From: JALYNX01 sp963724825 | GTDB taxonomy: Bacteria; Actinomycetota; Acidimicrobiia; Spongiisociales; ZC4RG35 | Assembly: GCA_963724825.1 (NCBI GenBank) | Contig: CAVRWT010000004.1 | Span: 104,378-168,377 of the forward strand | DNA length: 64,000 nt | Direction of reading: 5' to 3' | In this document: positions 7,940 through 17,532 of the stretch, piece by piece | Layout of the letters: the number at the start of each line of letters is the position of its first letter | Position numbering within the stretch: the stretch's first letter is position 1 | Notes under the pieces: generated by a model | Seen by the model: the letters and a program-made list of their open reading frames with translations, nothing else | Databases searched by the model: none | What the model was told of the DNA's origin: nothing | Translations under genes and position numbers: made by a program

Positions 7940-9288
7940 GTCACTTCCTCAACAAGTCGTTCGATCTCGTTCACGAGTTTCGCAACCGAGTCGGCGTCGG
8001 GAGCCTCCACATTCAACCGGAGCAAAGGCTCGGTGTTCGAAGCTCGCAGATTGAACCAGGCCCATCCCAGGTCGACGCTCAGCCCGTCGAGTCGATCCTG
8101 ACCGGCCGCGGAATATGTCTTCGCAGCAACCTCAATCGATGCCTGGGGGTCACGCACCGTGAGATTGATTTCCCCTGAGGCCGCGTACCTCTCGACATCG
8201 CGCCTGAGCTCGGAAAGGGGTCGACCGTCCTCACTCATGACCCGCATCAGGATCAGCATCGCCAGCATTCCCGAGTCGGCGTTGAAGTTGTCACGGAAGT
8301 AGTAATGGCCGCTGTGCTCCCCACCGAAGACGGCGCCGGATTCGGCCATGACCTGCTTGATGTAGCTGTGACCAACCCTGGTCCTGATCGCTCGCCCTCC
8401 AGCCTCGGCGATTATCTCGGGGACTGCTCGAGAGGTGATGAGGTTGTGGATGATCGGGGCCCCGGGATGGCGTTTCAGCATCCACCTGGCGATGAGCGCG
8501 GTGACTGTGCTCCCACTGAGGGCCCGCGCCGCATCGTCGATGAAGAAGGCCCTATCGGCATCGCCGTCGAAGGCGACGCCCAGATGGTGGCCGCCGTCAG
8601 CAACTTTTGCGATGAGGTCCTCGAGGTTCTCGGGTTGGATCGGATCGGCCGGGTGATTGGGGAAAGTCCCGTCAGGCTCCAGATAGAGACCGTCCAATTC
8701 CGAATCGAGCCTGGCGAATACCCGGGAAACCGTGATGCCCGCCATGCCATTGCCGCCATCGACGGCAACACGCATATGTCCTATCGACGATGGCTCGACT
8801 ATCGAGAGGAGATGGTCGACATAGGCGTCGACCGCCGCCACGGTGGCGACGCTCCCCTGTGTCGTCGTCGGAGACTCGAACCCCGACAACACGAGATCCC
8901 TGATGTCATTGAGCCCGGTGTCCGCCCCTACTGGAGCCGCCATCTCACGGCATAGTTTGAGCCCGTTGTACTCGGCGGGGTTGTGCGAGGCCGTGATGAT
9001 CGCCCCGGGCATCACGTTGGCACCGGAGTAGTAGTAGACGAGGTCGGTGGGGACCTCTCCAAGGTCGACGACGTCGGCACCGGCTCCGGTGATCCCGGCC
9101 ACCAGTCCTTCGAACAACTCCTGGGAAGAGACACGGCAGTCACGGCCCACCGCCACGACCTCGGCGCCGACTACCGAAACGAATGCCGCGCCGGCCCTAC
9201 GAAACAGATCTGGGGTCAACTCTCCGTTATCGGTTCGACCGCGTATGTCATAGGCCTTGAAGACGACTTGGGGATCCATCGGGACCAT
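7936..9288 (-). CDS. manB: Phosphomannomutase / phosphoglucomutase
   Basis: An alpha-D-phosphohexomutase of 450 residues that interconverts hexose-6- and hexose-1-phosphates, here probably mannose-6-P to mannose-1-P for GDP-mannose. All four active-site loops are visible: the phosphoserine loop TASHNP (Ser101), the metal loop DGDADR (241-246), the sugar-specificity loop GEHSGH (323-328), and the phosphate-binding loop RASNTEPLLRLN near residue 415. The GEHSGHYYF loop fits PMM/PGM enzymes rather than strict phosphoglucosamine mutases. The start could be Met1 or Met4. It is the first gene of the leftward operon manB-Trm112-isomerase-ahcY and is divergent from the GT2 gene at 9341. Confidence 0.93.
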   Translation of the reverse strand: MVPMDPQVVFKAYDIRGRTDNGELTPDLFRRAGAAFVSVVGAEVVAVGRDCRVSSQELFEGLVAGITGAGADVVDLGEVPTDLVYYYSGANVMPGAIITASHNPAEYNGLKLCREMAAPVGADTGLNDIRDLVLSGFESPTTTQGSVATVAAVDAYVDHLLSIVEPSSIGHMRVAVDGGNGMAGITVSRVFARLDSELDGLYLEPDGTFPNHPADPIQPENLEDLIAKVADGGHHLGVAFDGDADRAFFIDDAARALSGSTVTALIARWMLKRHPGAPIIHNLITSRAVPEIIAEAGGRAIRTRVGHSYIKQVMAESGAVFGGEHSGHYYFRDNFNADSGMLAMLILMRVMSEDGRPLSELRRDVERYAASGEINLTVRDPQASIEVAAKTYSAAGQDRLDGLSVDLGWAWFNLRASNTEPLLRLNVEAPDADSVAKLVNEIERLVEEVT

Positions 9289-9340
9289 CGAGTGTAGGGG
9301 TGGGTCTATTGCTCACCGATTCCTACACTCGCCCACTCCG

Positions 9341-10057
9341 ATGCGCCCAACCCTCTCCATCGTGGTGCCCGTTTACAACGAGGCAGCCTTCATTCCGCAA
9401 GCGTTGCCCCTGCTCATCGCGGAGATGGAAAGCCTGGGCCTGCCCTACCGGATCCACCTCATGGAGAACGGATCGACCGACGGGTCCGCAGATGTGGCCC
9501 GGGCAATCGCTGGACAGGCTCCGGTGTCGGTCACTTCACTAGCGGTAGCGGACTACGGGAATGCCATGCGCCAAGGATTTCTCGAGGCTGAAGGCGAATG
9601 GATCGTGAATTTCGACATCGACTATTTCTCGGCCAGCTTCCTCGAAGCGGTGATGTCGACCACAGATGCGGATCTAGTGATCGGATCGAAGAGAGATCCC
9701 GATTCCCAGGACCGGCGGCCATGGATACGCCGACTCGCCACCTGGGTCTTCAATCTGTTGCTGCGAACCATCCTGGGGTCGAAGGTCTCGGACACCCACG
9801 GGATGAAGGCGTTTCGCCACGACCTGGTCGACGACCTTGCTGCCGTTGTTGTGAGCCGTCAGGACCTCTATGACACGGAACTGGTGGTCCGAGCCGAGCG
9901 CAGCGGCTATCGAATCGTCGAAGTCCCGGTTGTCGTCGAAGAGATCAGGTCTGCAAAGTCGTCGCTGGTGAAACGGGTCCCACGGACCATCGTCGGCCTT
10001 TTGAAGATCAGACGCGCTCTGCGGGATGAGCGCTCGACACAGCCTTCTTCCGCCTGA
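9341..10057 (+). CDS. Family 2 glycosyltransferase (polyprenyl-phosphate type)
   Basis: A 238-residue GT-A fold transferase beginning MRPTLSIVVPVYNEAAFIP. The nucleotide-sugar site includes ENGSTDGS and the DXD-like DID in IVNFDIDYFS. It resembles DPM1/GtrB-like enzymes that move a sugar from a nucleotide carrier to polyprenyl phosphate, but it lacks a C-terminal membrane pair. The open frame begins earlier at 9257, inside the divergent manB start, so I use the ATG at 9341; a TACACT box ends 12 bases before it and no Shine-Dalgarno is visible. Its last 50 bases overlap the convergent membrane-protein gene. Confidence 0.8.
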   Translation: MRPTLSIVVPVYNEAAFIPQALPLLIAEMESLGLPYRIHLMENGSTDGSADVARAIAGQAPVSVTSLAVADYGNAMRQGFLEAEGEWIVNFDIDYFSASFLEAVMSTTDADLVIGSKRDPDSQDRRPWIRRLATWVFNLLLRTILGSKVSDTHGMKAFRHDLVDDLAAVVVSRQDLYDTELVVRAERSGYRIVEVPVVVEEIRSAKSSLVKRVPRTIVGLLKIRRALRDERSTQPSSA

Positions 10058-12374
10058 AGCCAGCCACACCGGCGCCGATCAACACCACGATGCCGACTGC
10101 TGAGATGACCATTCCCCCGGTCTCGGCCCAGGTGTTCTTGAATTCGAGGACCACGTTCTCGCTGGTTGGCACCACGACCATCAACGATGGCGCAGCACGC
10201 CAAGGGCCTTCGGCGCCCTCTGCTATCCAGTTCGGGAAGTAGGACACCTTGACCAGGTGGGGCACGCCAATGGCGGTGGTGTGAAAGCTGATTCGATGGT
10301 CCTCGACGACGATGTCTGAAACCGCGTCCGCAGGGACATCCAAGCGATCGGCGGAGCGCTCGGTCAGGGATTCGATGCGGGGCCATTCGGCGGGCCCGTC
10401 GGCCACCACCCATCGATCCATGTGATTGATGTCCTCGTACCACTCCAGAGACATGTCATAGAAACTGGGAAGAGTCACCCCGTTCTCGTCCGTCACCGTG
10501 GCGTGCCCGGTCAACAACGCCAGGAGGCCCCGTTCACCAACGTCATACACCGACGGCACGTAGGTCGCCGCTTCGACCAGGCCGGTTTCGGGGAGTGCGT
10601 AGATGGTGAAAGGCGCGGTGGTGGCGAGCTTGGTGAGCTCGGGCATCGCGTCCGCTTTGGCCGTCGACTCCGGCGTCACCGAGACGTAGTAGGACACTCC
10701 GTACAGCTCGAGATGCTTGATCCCCCGGTCCATCTCGCCGGTGTGATAGGTCAGGCCCGGGATCGGGTTGGAAGGCTTCTCGGACATCTCCGAGGAGTTG
10801 ATGAAGTGGAATGGTGTCGTCAGCGATGATTCGAAGTAGAGGCCTTCCATCGACTTCTGGGAGCCTTCGGTCCAATACGGGATCAACATCGGCGACATCG
10901 GTGTCCCATACCGGTTGAGAGCTTCGTTGTTGGCTTCCCAATGGACCCGCCCATCGGGAAGCTTGTCTAGCTCCACCATCAACGCCTCGTACTCGGGCCA
11001 CGGCTTCTTCGACTCATACCCCTCGTAATTCCACTTCGACCAGCCGTCGATGAAGGTCACCCCGGCCAGGGCGCCGAACACGATCACCACCGAAGCAAAG
11101 GCAGTTAGGAAATGACGGGTGCTCAGGTCGGTGGACCAGAAGAAGGACAGTGCAACCAACCCCGCGCCGGCCAGGGCAACCGGGATCCAGGCCCATTCCG
11201 GGAATTCGGCGGCGTCCGCCACCAACGATGCTGCGACGACCGTCACGACCACGACCAGAAGCCGGGCCCAGTGACCGGAAATGCGTGATGGAAGCCGTCG
11301 TGAAGCCCAAAGGACGGCCGCCCCAACTCCGACTGCAGCGAAGAAGGCGACACCGAAGTACCAGTAGGGGAGCAGCCGCCCATTCCACAATTTCCAACGC
11401 TCGCCGCCGAACAGGCTGGGGAACAACTCGGGGAGGACGGTCGGAAGGGGGTAATAGATCAAAGGCAGCAAGGTCGCAGCCATCAATGGCCCCGCCCGCG
11501 AGGTGTGACGGCTTGCCCAAATCGCACCGGGAATCGCCAACGGGATCAGGAGCCACAGTTCGACCGGGAAGACCTCTTCCCAACGGGTGAGCGGAGACCA
11601 CGCCATGTCCGAGGTCAACCCGATCCGGGCCGCCAGGGGCACCGCCCAGAACGCCGCTATCGCAAACCCCCAGAAGCCGATCGCCACGGTCCGCCAGAAA
11701 CCCCGGCGCCACGGCAGGACGAACAACGAGGCGAACACGATGACGATCGTCGTGAGCACGTGGGAGAGCAACGTCGCGGCAAAGGCGAGCGCCGCCCATT
11801 TCACGTACTTCTTGTCTTCCCTCACCGCCTTGATCAGAAGCGCCAGGTAGACCAAGGAGAGGGCAAAGGACCACGAATAGGCGAACTCACCGGCGAGGGT
11901 CGACGCCACGTTGCCGCCATAGATGGAGTAGCTCTCGAGGAAGGCGAACACCGCCCCCGATCCGGCAGCCACGATCGAAACCTGACGTCCGAGGAGCATC
12001 GACCGCCCCAGAAAGTAGGCGGCTGGCGGAATCCCGAGAAGGCCGATGACAGTGACCACCTTGAAGGCGACGCCGTAGGGCAGGACCACGTCGAGGAGGA
12101 CGATGACCAGCGAAGGAAGGGGAAAGTAGAAGTAGAAGGCGGGAAAGCCCGCAAACCAATCGTTAGACCAGCCGAGGATCCTGCCGTGGGGAAGCAGATT
12201 GTCTCTGAGATAGGCCGGCCCAAAGACGTGTGCGCCCATGTCCCCACCGGTGGGAGTGGTTGCAGAAAGGATCCACCCGGGGTTGAGGACGATCAGGATC
12301 ACCAAAGAGATCCCGGTGAGAATGAGGAACGTCGGCCATGGGAAGCCCTGGCCGGCCCTCCTTTGGAGGGTCAT
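10008..12374 (-). CDS. Large multi-pass membrane protein (GT-C / PTPS-related membrane family)
   Basis: A 788-residue protein with about 11-13 predicted membrane helices from residue 13 to 440, a large extracytoplasmic C-terminal domain (about 450-755), and one final helix near 760-780. An early loop reads GGDMGAHVFGPAYLRDNLLP, followed by NDWFAGFPAFYFYFPLP. It resembles the membrane families loosely named 6-pyruvoyl-tetrahydropterin-synthase-related, which look like GT-C glycosyltransferases with an acidic residue in the first external loop. A role in envelope glycan or lipoglycan assembly is inference. Its start overlaps the upstream zinc-ribbon gene as ATGA, and its 3' end overlaps the convergent GT2 gene by 50 bases. 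Confidence 0.7.
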   Translation of the reverse strand: MTLQRRAGQGFPWPTFLILTGISLVILIVLNPGWILSATTPTGGDMGAHVFGPAYLRDNLLPHGRILGWSNDWFAGFPAFYFYFPLPSLVIVLLDVVLPYGVAFKVVTVIGLLGIPPAAYFLGRSMLLGRQVSIVAAGSGAVFAFLESYSIYGGNVASTLAGEFAYSWSFALSLVYLALLIKAVREDKKYVKWAALAFAATLLSHVLTTIVIVFASLFVLPWRRGFWRTVAIGFWGFAIAAFWAVPLAARIGLTSDMAWSPLTRWEEVFPVELWLLIPLAIPGAIWASRHTSRAGPLMAATLLPLIYYPLPTVLPELFPSLFGGERWKLWNGRLLPYWYFGVAFFAAVGVGAAVLWASRRLPSRISGHWARLLVVVVTVVAASLVADAAEFPEWAWIPVALAGAGLVALSFFWSTDLSTRHFLTAFASVVIVFGALAGVTFIDGWSKWNYEGYESKKPWPEYEALMVELDKLPDGRVHWEANNEALNRYGTPMSPMLIPYWTEGSQKSMEGLYFESSLTTPFHFINSSEMSEKPSNPIPGLTYHTGEMDRGIKHLELYGVSYYVSVTPESTAKADAMPELTKLATTAPFTIYALPETGLVEAATYVPSVYDVGERGLLALLTGHATVTDENGVTLPSFYDMSLEWYEDINHMDRWVVADGPAEWPRIESLTERSADRLDVPADAVSDIVVEDHRISFHTTAIGVPHLVKVSYFPNWIAEGAEGPWRAAPSLMVVVPTSENVVLEFKNTWAETGGMVISAVGIVVLIGAGVAGFRRKKAVSSAHPAERV

Positions 12375-12547
12375 GTGCGATGCTGGCGGACGATCTCCAA
12401 GACCTGGGCGACGTCGATGTCAACACCGTCCTTGTTCCACCACTTCTCCTCACAGTTGTGACAGGCGAAGAAGCGGACTTCGGTACCGTCGGGCAAGAGA
12501 TGCTCGATCTCGATCACATCAGGTTGAGAGCACTGGGGGCAGTCCAT
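12371..12547 (-). CDS. Small zinc-ribbon protein
   Basis: A 58-residue protein, MDCPQCSQPDVIEIEHLL, with a CPQC knuckle at residues 3-6 and a second CHNC knuckle about 30 residues later. Together they form a typical four-cysteine zinc ribbon, followed by EKWWNKDGVDID. The frame is open to 12718, but the upstream part is low-complexity and overlaps the neighbouring gene, so I take the ATG at 12547. Its stop overlaps the start of the large membrane protein by 4 bases (ATGA), suggesting coupled translation. Function unknown; zinc ribbons of this size usually bind nucleic acid or protein partners. Confidence 0.65.
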   Translation of the reverse strand: MDCPQCSQPDVIEIEHLLPDGTEVRFFACHNCEEKWWNKDGVDIDVAQVLEIVRQHRT

Positions 12548-12596
12548 ATCGATTCGTTGCTGCTTGGGGTCGGCACATGCTACGGCCCACCCAGAC

Positions 12597-12875
12597 TTAC
12601 GACAACGGTCCCTCCTCCAGTAGTCGACCGACGTAACGACTGCGGCGCCTGCCGCCCTCGGTCCAGTATGCGTACCAATAAGGCCCGTGAGGGCAGGAGT
12701 TGCAGCCGGCCTTGCCACATCTCACTGACTGCTTGCGCAGCCGAACCCGGGGGTGATCCTCAGCGGCCAGGGCGCCCGACTTCTGCAGCTGAGCCCTGGT
12801 GAGGATGAGAAGGCGTCTCAGGTCGTGCTCGTCCAGATCCTTGACCGCGTCGAGAAGATCGCGGTCGAGAGCCAT
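12597..12875 (-). CDS. Small Cys-rich protein, DUF6788-like
   Basis: A 92-residue protein, MALDRDLLDAVKDLDEHD. An acidic helical N-terminal half is followed by VRCGKAGCNSC and HGPYWYAYWTEGGRRRSRYVG. The pattern of cysteines followed by HGPYWY and an Arg-rich tail is shared with a widespread small family sometimes found beside mobile elements; no mobile element is visible here. The start ATG shares one base with the stop of the DUF3499 gene (TGATG), so the two are coupled. I cannot assign a function. The name DUF6788 is from memory. Confidence 0.6.
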   Translation of the reverse strand: MALDRDLLDAVKDLDEHDLRRLLILTRAQLQKSGALAAEDHPRVRLRKQSVRCGKAGCNSCPHGPYWYAYWTEGGRRRSRYVGRLLEEGPLS

Positions 12876-13096
12876 CACGCAACCGACAATGGGGCAAACA
12901 GCCGCGTCACGGTCCGCCTGTCGGTGAGAGTCCACCCTTGGGGCGGGATCATCCGATCGGCGTGATCGGCACAAAGGGAGTATCCAAACGGCGCGGAATC
13001 GACGACGAGGTCGTCCAGCCACACCGCGGCTTCACCGTACAAGAACGTCATCAGGGCTGCCGAGGGCGAGCCACACCGAACACAGCTGAGAACCAT
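12875..13096 (-). CDS. DUF3499-family protein
   Basis: A 73-residue actinobacterial protein recognised by CVRCGSPSAALMTF, the central WLDDL, and a C-terminal GYSLCADHADRMIPPQGW segment. The paired cysteines and histidines suggest a structural zinc site. The family is nearly confined to Actinobacteria and sits beside manB and whiB in that phylum, which supports the taxonomic placement. An alternative TTG start at 13132 would add 12 residues; I prefer ATG at 13096, just before the conserved block. Function unknown. Confidence 0.75.
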   Translation of the reverse strand: MVLSCVRCGSPSAALMTFLYGEAAVWLDDLVVDSAPFGYSLCADHADRMIPPQGWTLTDRRTVTRLFAPLSVA

Positions 13097-13136
13097 GGCG
13101 AGCACGGTAGAAGTCAGCCCCTCGCCATTCAAGGAC

Positions 13137-13493
13137 TCAAGCCTGCTTGGCTCGGCGTGGTGCCCCCGGGTAGAGGGTCGAGCCCTCAGTCGCGTCGACG
13201 ATCAAAGTGGCAGGAACGGCATCAACACCGAGCTCCCTGAAGATCTCAGGGTGTGACTCCCAACTGAGCTCAGAGAAGCCCGTCGGCCCGTATTGCTCGA
13301 CCAGGGCATCGCGCACGGTCACGCAATCAGGGCACGATGCCGACGTGAAAAGGTAGATCCCGGGTCCGAGCCTGTTCTGGTTCAACTCCGACGGCGCCCG
13401 CCGAGCCGGCCTCCGCCGGAGGATGAACGAGACAGCGATCCCCACAACGAGCGCCCCGATGACGCCGATGAGCCGGACCTCGGTCTCACTCAT
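13137..13493 (-). CDS. Membrane-anchored thioredoxin-like protein
   Basis: A 118-residue protein with one N-terminal membrane helix (about 8-25), an Arg-rich stop (RRRPARR), and a short thioredoxin fold containing CPDC at residues 54-57 and a cis-proline segment DAVPATLIVD. The orientation is ambiguous: the positive cluster just after the helix suggests the domain stays in the cytoplasm, while envelope redox work would need the outside. Extracytoplasmic disulfide chemistry would matter for the cysteine-paired repeats encoded at 42.7-55 kb, but that link is inference. The start overlaps the end of the DUF5719-like gene by 8 bases. Confidence 0.75.
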   Translation of the reverse strand: MSETEVRLIGVIGALVVGIAVSFILRRRPARRAPSELNQNRLGPGIYLFTSASCPDCVTVRDALVEQYGPTGFSELSWESHPEIFRELGVDAVPATLIVDATEGSTLYPGAPRRAKQA

Positions 13494-14776
13494 CAGGGAT
13501 CGGGGCGGCGGCGGTGCCGAGGCCGATCGAGCCACCGAGCGTGGTCGACCAGCTCGCCGCCATGGGGCCGTCACCGCCAATCGCGTAACCGACGGCCGGA
13601 TCGGACGAGATCTCGATCTCGGAGACTTCCCCGGCAGGAACCAAGATCGTCTCCGACCCTGACCCCGAGCCCAATGTCGTCACCTGGGCGCTTACGTCCT
13701 CCAAGCCCGGATTCAGCAGTGCGATCCATCCAGATCCGCCCACAACCGAGCCGACCCCGGGCAGCAAGAGAGACGAAGTTGCCGACGTGGCTCCGGAAGT
13801 CAGACCCACGCCCGTCGCGCTCGAGATCCGGAGGAATGCTCCGACCGGTGCGGTTGTCACCACCCTGACCGCCGATGCCACCGGGGAGACTGCTCCGACG
13901 TCGACTACCGCTTGTCCTCTTGCAGGGATCTGGCCGGCCTCCAAAGCCTCAACCAAACCATCCGGGCCATAGAAATCGATCTGGTACTCGACGTCCGAGT
14001 CACGAGCTGCAATCACCACCTGTCTCGACTCGAGGCCATGGGGAACCGGGATGAACCAGTCCTGAGCGGGGGCGACGGCATCCCAGATCGCGTTGTCGGA
14101 TCCGATGCCGAGGCGACCAACTGCCAGTACCCCGCCTGACTCGACCTCGATGGCGACGGTCATCCATTCCCGCCCGGGAAGAATCTCGGCGAGATCGACC
14201 AGAACGGTGGAGCGGGCCGGGACGAGCACCGAATCGAGGGCACCGCTGGATTCGAGCCCCGCATCGGATAGAACCACGAGATTGACGACGGCCTCACCTG
14301 CGTAGGGGTTCATCAACTGAACCTCGAAGCGCTGATCGCTCAGCGTGGAACCGCCACCGAGAATCAAATCACCTCCGGCGGCAGCCGGGCAGGTGTCGAT
14401 TGCCAGGGAGTCGGCGCCGACCACCACCGAGGATGCAGCCGAAGCGACCGCAGGTAGTTCCAAGAGGGACCCTCCTAGCTCCCACCGCCGCGACATCGGC
14501 AATTGCAATCGTGGAGCCGGTCGATGCCTTGGTGTCGAACTCGACAGCGCCAACCGTGGAGCCAGCCGCAAATGCCGTCAGCGCCCCCGAGCCATCAACG
14601 GCCGAGACAACATCGATGCTGGTCGCTCGACCACTCCCCTCCTCGACGGCACACACCGCCATCGCCGGGGTGTCCACCGGAGCAGCCGGCGCAGTCTGAG
14701 GCGGTTCGGGTGGGGGCAGGGCGACGGCGCCCACCGCCAACACCACCACCATCAGAGTGCGGACTACGGCTCTCAA
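13486..14776 (-). CDS. DUF5719-like secreted protein (one frameshift near 14484)
   Basis: The N-terminal part (from 14776: MRAVVRTLMVVVLAVGAVALPPPEPP) is a signal peptide plus start of the mature domain. It runs in frame to about 14484 (IADVAAVG). The rest continues in another frame from about 14480 (ELGGSLLELPAV) to the stop at 13486. Joined, the protein is about 429 residues, rich in small and beta-prone residues, with repeated segments such as NPYAGEAVVNLVV and NPGLEDVSAQVTTL, typical of the DUF5719 beta-sandwich protein conserved next to this large GT2 in Actinobacteria. The break lies near GGCGGTGGGAGC, so an indel error is likely. The start overlaps the upstream GT2 gene by 4 bases. Function unknown; probably extracytoplasmic. 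Confidence 0.7.
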
Positions 14777-17532
14777 GGCCGGAACCGCCCAACCACCGCA
14801 GCGGCGAGGGCCGCAACCAGCAGTCCGAATGCGGCGATCGACAAGGCGAGACCCATCGGATCGGGCCGGTAGCGTGCGCTTCCGTCATCGCCGGCCACGG
14901 ACACGGCCCAGTCGGCTGCCCGTGGGTCAGGTGACCACCGGGGATCGGCATTGATCGAGAGTCGGATCCGTGCGCTGGTCATGTCCCCCCCGAAGCCGGT
15001 GCCCACCCGCGACCATGTCGTCGCCGACCCACTCGCCATCGCCATCGAATTCGGGTTCGCGTAGACACGCGCCGTCGGATCGAGCGGTGTGGGCACCAGG
15101 TCCAACTGGACGGCAAGGACCCCGTCGAGGTAGGTCTCCGGTCCCTCGATCACAACCCAATCGATCGAGTACTCGGCCAGACTCTCACCCGGGCGCAGAT
15201 CGGCGCCAGATGCCATTTGGTCGATCGCCGAGGTGAGCTTCTCGTCTCCAGGAAGCGGGGCAGGCAGCCACGCCTCGTCTTGGGTCATCCGGGAGCCGTC
15301 AATCAACCGATACCAGAGCCCCGGTCCCGACCGCGCCTCGCCGGGGATCATCGTTCGGTCCTCGGAGAGGACGAGGATCCGGCCCGGGCCCGCGTCCCCG
15401 GCCAGGGTCGCGGAGAACCCGTACTTCCCGTTGACGTCGCCCGAGGGAAGGCCGAGCCGGCCATCCGCCATCGAGCCAACCGACAGTATCAAGACCGCAA
15501 TCGCAGCCGCCGCAGAGAGCAGCCGCTTGGGCTCGAGCGAAAGACGATCCAGGGCCGACGCCACCACGATCGCCGCACCGAACGAGGAGATGATCAGGAG
15601 AGCCTCTTCGTATCCGGGACCACCGACCGGAATGTCCAACAACACCAAGCTCGCCAAACTCAGGATCCCACCGGTGAGGGCGAGGCGACCGACTCCGTTG
15701 TCGAGAAACAGGAGCGGGACGACAGCGATGATCAGCAGGAAGGGCCACGAACTGTCGACTTCGAGGCCGAGACGTCGATTGGCGTCGATCAGCCACCCCG
15801 GGTCGCCGAGCAGGAACGGCAATGCGACCAGGATGCCGACGAGACCCGCCAAAGCGAGCCACATGCGTGATCTGTCATCGCCGAGCGCCCTCGCCAGAAG
15901 AACGGTGATCAATGGGACCACGACAAGAGCGGGTGACATGGCTCCGAGGAGGAGGCTCCAGGCGATCACCCAGGCGAATCGAACGAGCCCCTTGCCTTGA
16001 GCGTCTGAGGGGTGAACGAAGGCCGATCGCACCGCCCACGGGAGCAGAGAGGCCGCGATGAGACCCAGCCAAGAGCCCGCCCCAACCAGCACTGCCGCGC
16101 CCGGCCCGGCGAGAAGGGCAATCCCGGACAGATAGCGCCCGGGGCCCCGCAATCCGAGGCGTCCGGACAGCCTGCCCATGCCGAGCACTGCCATGAAGGC
16201 CGCTGCCACCGTGATCAGGACACGGGCCGCGCCCTCGGCCCCGAACCACGCGAGTGATGCCAATCCAGTCACCCCGGTGGAGGGATGAACGGCTGCCGGT
16301 GAGCCAAGACCCGAGTCGTTCCATCCACCAAAGAACCGCGAAAGTGCAAACGAAGGCGGTTCGAAGTCGAAGCTGAAGCCACTGTTGGGCACGCCGCCGA
16401 AGATGATCGAGCGCATGGCGACCACGGCCAGCGCGGCCGCGATCACAGCCCCCCATATCCCGGGGCTCGACCAGATGCGCTTTGTCCCCCGAGCGAGAGC
16501 CTTGTCGTCATCGAACATGAAGAGAAGGCGCTCGGTGAGCTCGGCGCCAAGGTCGCGCATCCGCACCGACCCACGAGCTTGAAACCGAAACAGCTCTTCG
16601 TCACCGAAAGCGCGGACCGGCTTGAACTTGCGCCTCGCGGCGATCGTCGAGGGAAGGTGAACCAGATTCCATCCCCAGGAAGCCACATGCTTCGCAGCCG
16701 GCCGCCAGCGCAGGAGGACGAGGTTGAAGAGTGAATCGACCAGGCCCACGAACAGTTGGTAGGGAATGACCCAGGCCAGCGTGATCGGTCGGTAAGCCTT
16801 GAGCATTGCTCTCAGTCGCCCGGCTTGCTCCCGCCATCCACGGCCGGCCTGTCGGCAGCGGCCCTGGTGGAACACCTCAGAGGAGGGGACGGTGATCACC
16901 CGGCCGCCGGCCAGCCGGACCCTCTGTGAGAAGTCCAGTCCGGCAGCGACAGGTTCCAGGAGGTCGTCGAGCCCCTGAAGCCCCTGAGCCAGGTCGCGGC
17001 GAACCAGCATCGAGACTGACGAGACGAAGGCGACTTCACGGACGACGTCGTACTGCTGGAGGTCGATCTCGCCTTCGTCGAGGCCCGAAAACGGCTCGCC
17101 GAAGACGTCAGTGGCGCTACCCACCGACTCGAGCTCATCCCGGGTGCCGGCAACGAGGAGCTTGGAGCCCCCGAGCGAAGCGTCGTTGCGCTCCACCTCC
17201 GACACGAGCGCAGCCAACGCGTCGGGGCGGGGCCGGGCATCGGAGTGCAGGATCCACAGGTACTCGACATCACTCGCAGTCGAAGCGATCGCTTCAACGA
17301 GGCTTACCGAGTGGCCGATTCCCTCGGGAACGTCGACCGCGGAATCCCCGACAACGATTACCTCTTCGACCGAGTCATACACTTGGCGGTCGACAGTGGC
17401 CAGCGCTGCTTCAAGATCCGCTCCCTCGACCAGGGTGACCACCACCTTGATCTTGGGCGCGCTCGCTGGAGCTTCAGTTGTCGATTCCTCCGCCATCAGC
17501 GGAGTCGAGGCATCGGTCATGCGGTGGGTCAT
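14773..17532 (-). CDS. Large membrane family 2 glycosyltransferase
   Basis: About 919 residues from the ATG at 17532. An N-terminal GT2 domain (about 25-250) has the acidic motif LHSDARPRPDAL and VSSVSMLVRRD; it is followed by many membrane helices (about 340-730) and an extracytoplasmic C-terminal domain with one last helix. Proteins of this layout sit next to DUF5719, DUF3499 and the F420 genes across Actinobacteria and are presumed to build an envelope glycan. The open frame extends to 17694 but crosses the divergent cofD start, so I start at 17532 (17520 is an alternative). It overlaps the downstream DUF5719-like gene by 4 bases. Substrate unknown. Confidence 0.8.
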   Translation of the reverse strand: MTHRMTDASTPLMAEESTTEAPASAPKIKVVVTLVEGADLEAALATVDRQVYDSVEEVIVVGDSAVDVPEGIGHSVSLVEAIASTASDVEYLWILHSDARPRPDALAALVSEVERNDASLGGSKLLVAGTRDELESVGSATDVFGEPFSGLDEGEIDLQQYDVVREVAFVSSVSMLVRRDLAQGLQGLDDLLEPVAAGLDFSQRVRLAGGRVITVPSSEVFHQGRCRQAGRGWREQAGRLRAMLKAYRPITLAWVIPYQLFVGLVDSLFNLVLLRWRPAAKHVASWGWNLVHLPSTIAARRKFKPVRAFGDEELFRFQARGSVRMRDLGAELTERLLFMFDDDKALARGTKRIWSSPGIWGAVIAAALAVVAMRSIIFGGVPNSGFSFDFEPPSFALSRFFGGWNDSGLGSPAAVHPSTGVTGLASLAWFGAEGAARVLITVAAAFMAVLGMGRLSGRLGLRGPGRYLSGIALLAGPGAAVLVGAGSWLGLIAASLLPWAVRSAFVHPSDAQGKGLVRFAWVIAWSLLLGAMSPALVVVPLITVLLARALGDDRSRMWLALAGLVGILVALPFLLGDPGWLIDANRRLGLEVDSSWPFLLIIAVVPLLFLDNGVGRLALTGGILSLASLVLLDIPVGGPGYEEALLIISSFGAAIVVASALDRLSLEPKRLLSAAAAIAVLILSVGSMADGRLGLPSGDVNGKYGFSATLAGDAGPGRILVLSEDRTMIPGEARSGPGLWYRLIDGSRMTQDEAWLPAPLPGDEKLTSAIDQMASGADLRPGESLAEYSIDWVVIEGPETYLDGVLAVQLDLVPTPLDPTARVYANPNSMAMASGSATTWSRVGTGFGGDMTSARIRLSINADPRWSPDPRAADWAVSVAGDDGSARYRPDPMGLALSIAAFGLLVAALAAAVVGRFRP

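Noticed and set aside
11505..12461. Plus-strand frame of 318 codons opposite the large membrane protein
   Set aside because: It is antisense to a well-formed membrane protein, is very rich in Arg, Glu and Gly, and shows no domain.
15217..16000. Two overlapping plus-strand frames of over 200 codons opposite the 919-residue GT2
   Set aside because: Antisense shadows with Arg-rich, low-complexity translation and no start context.
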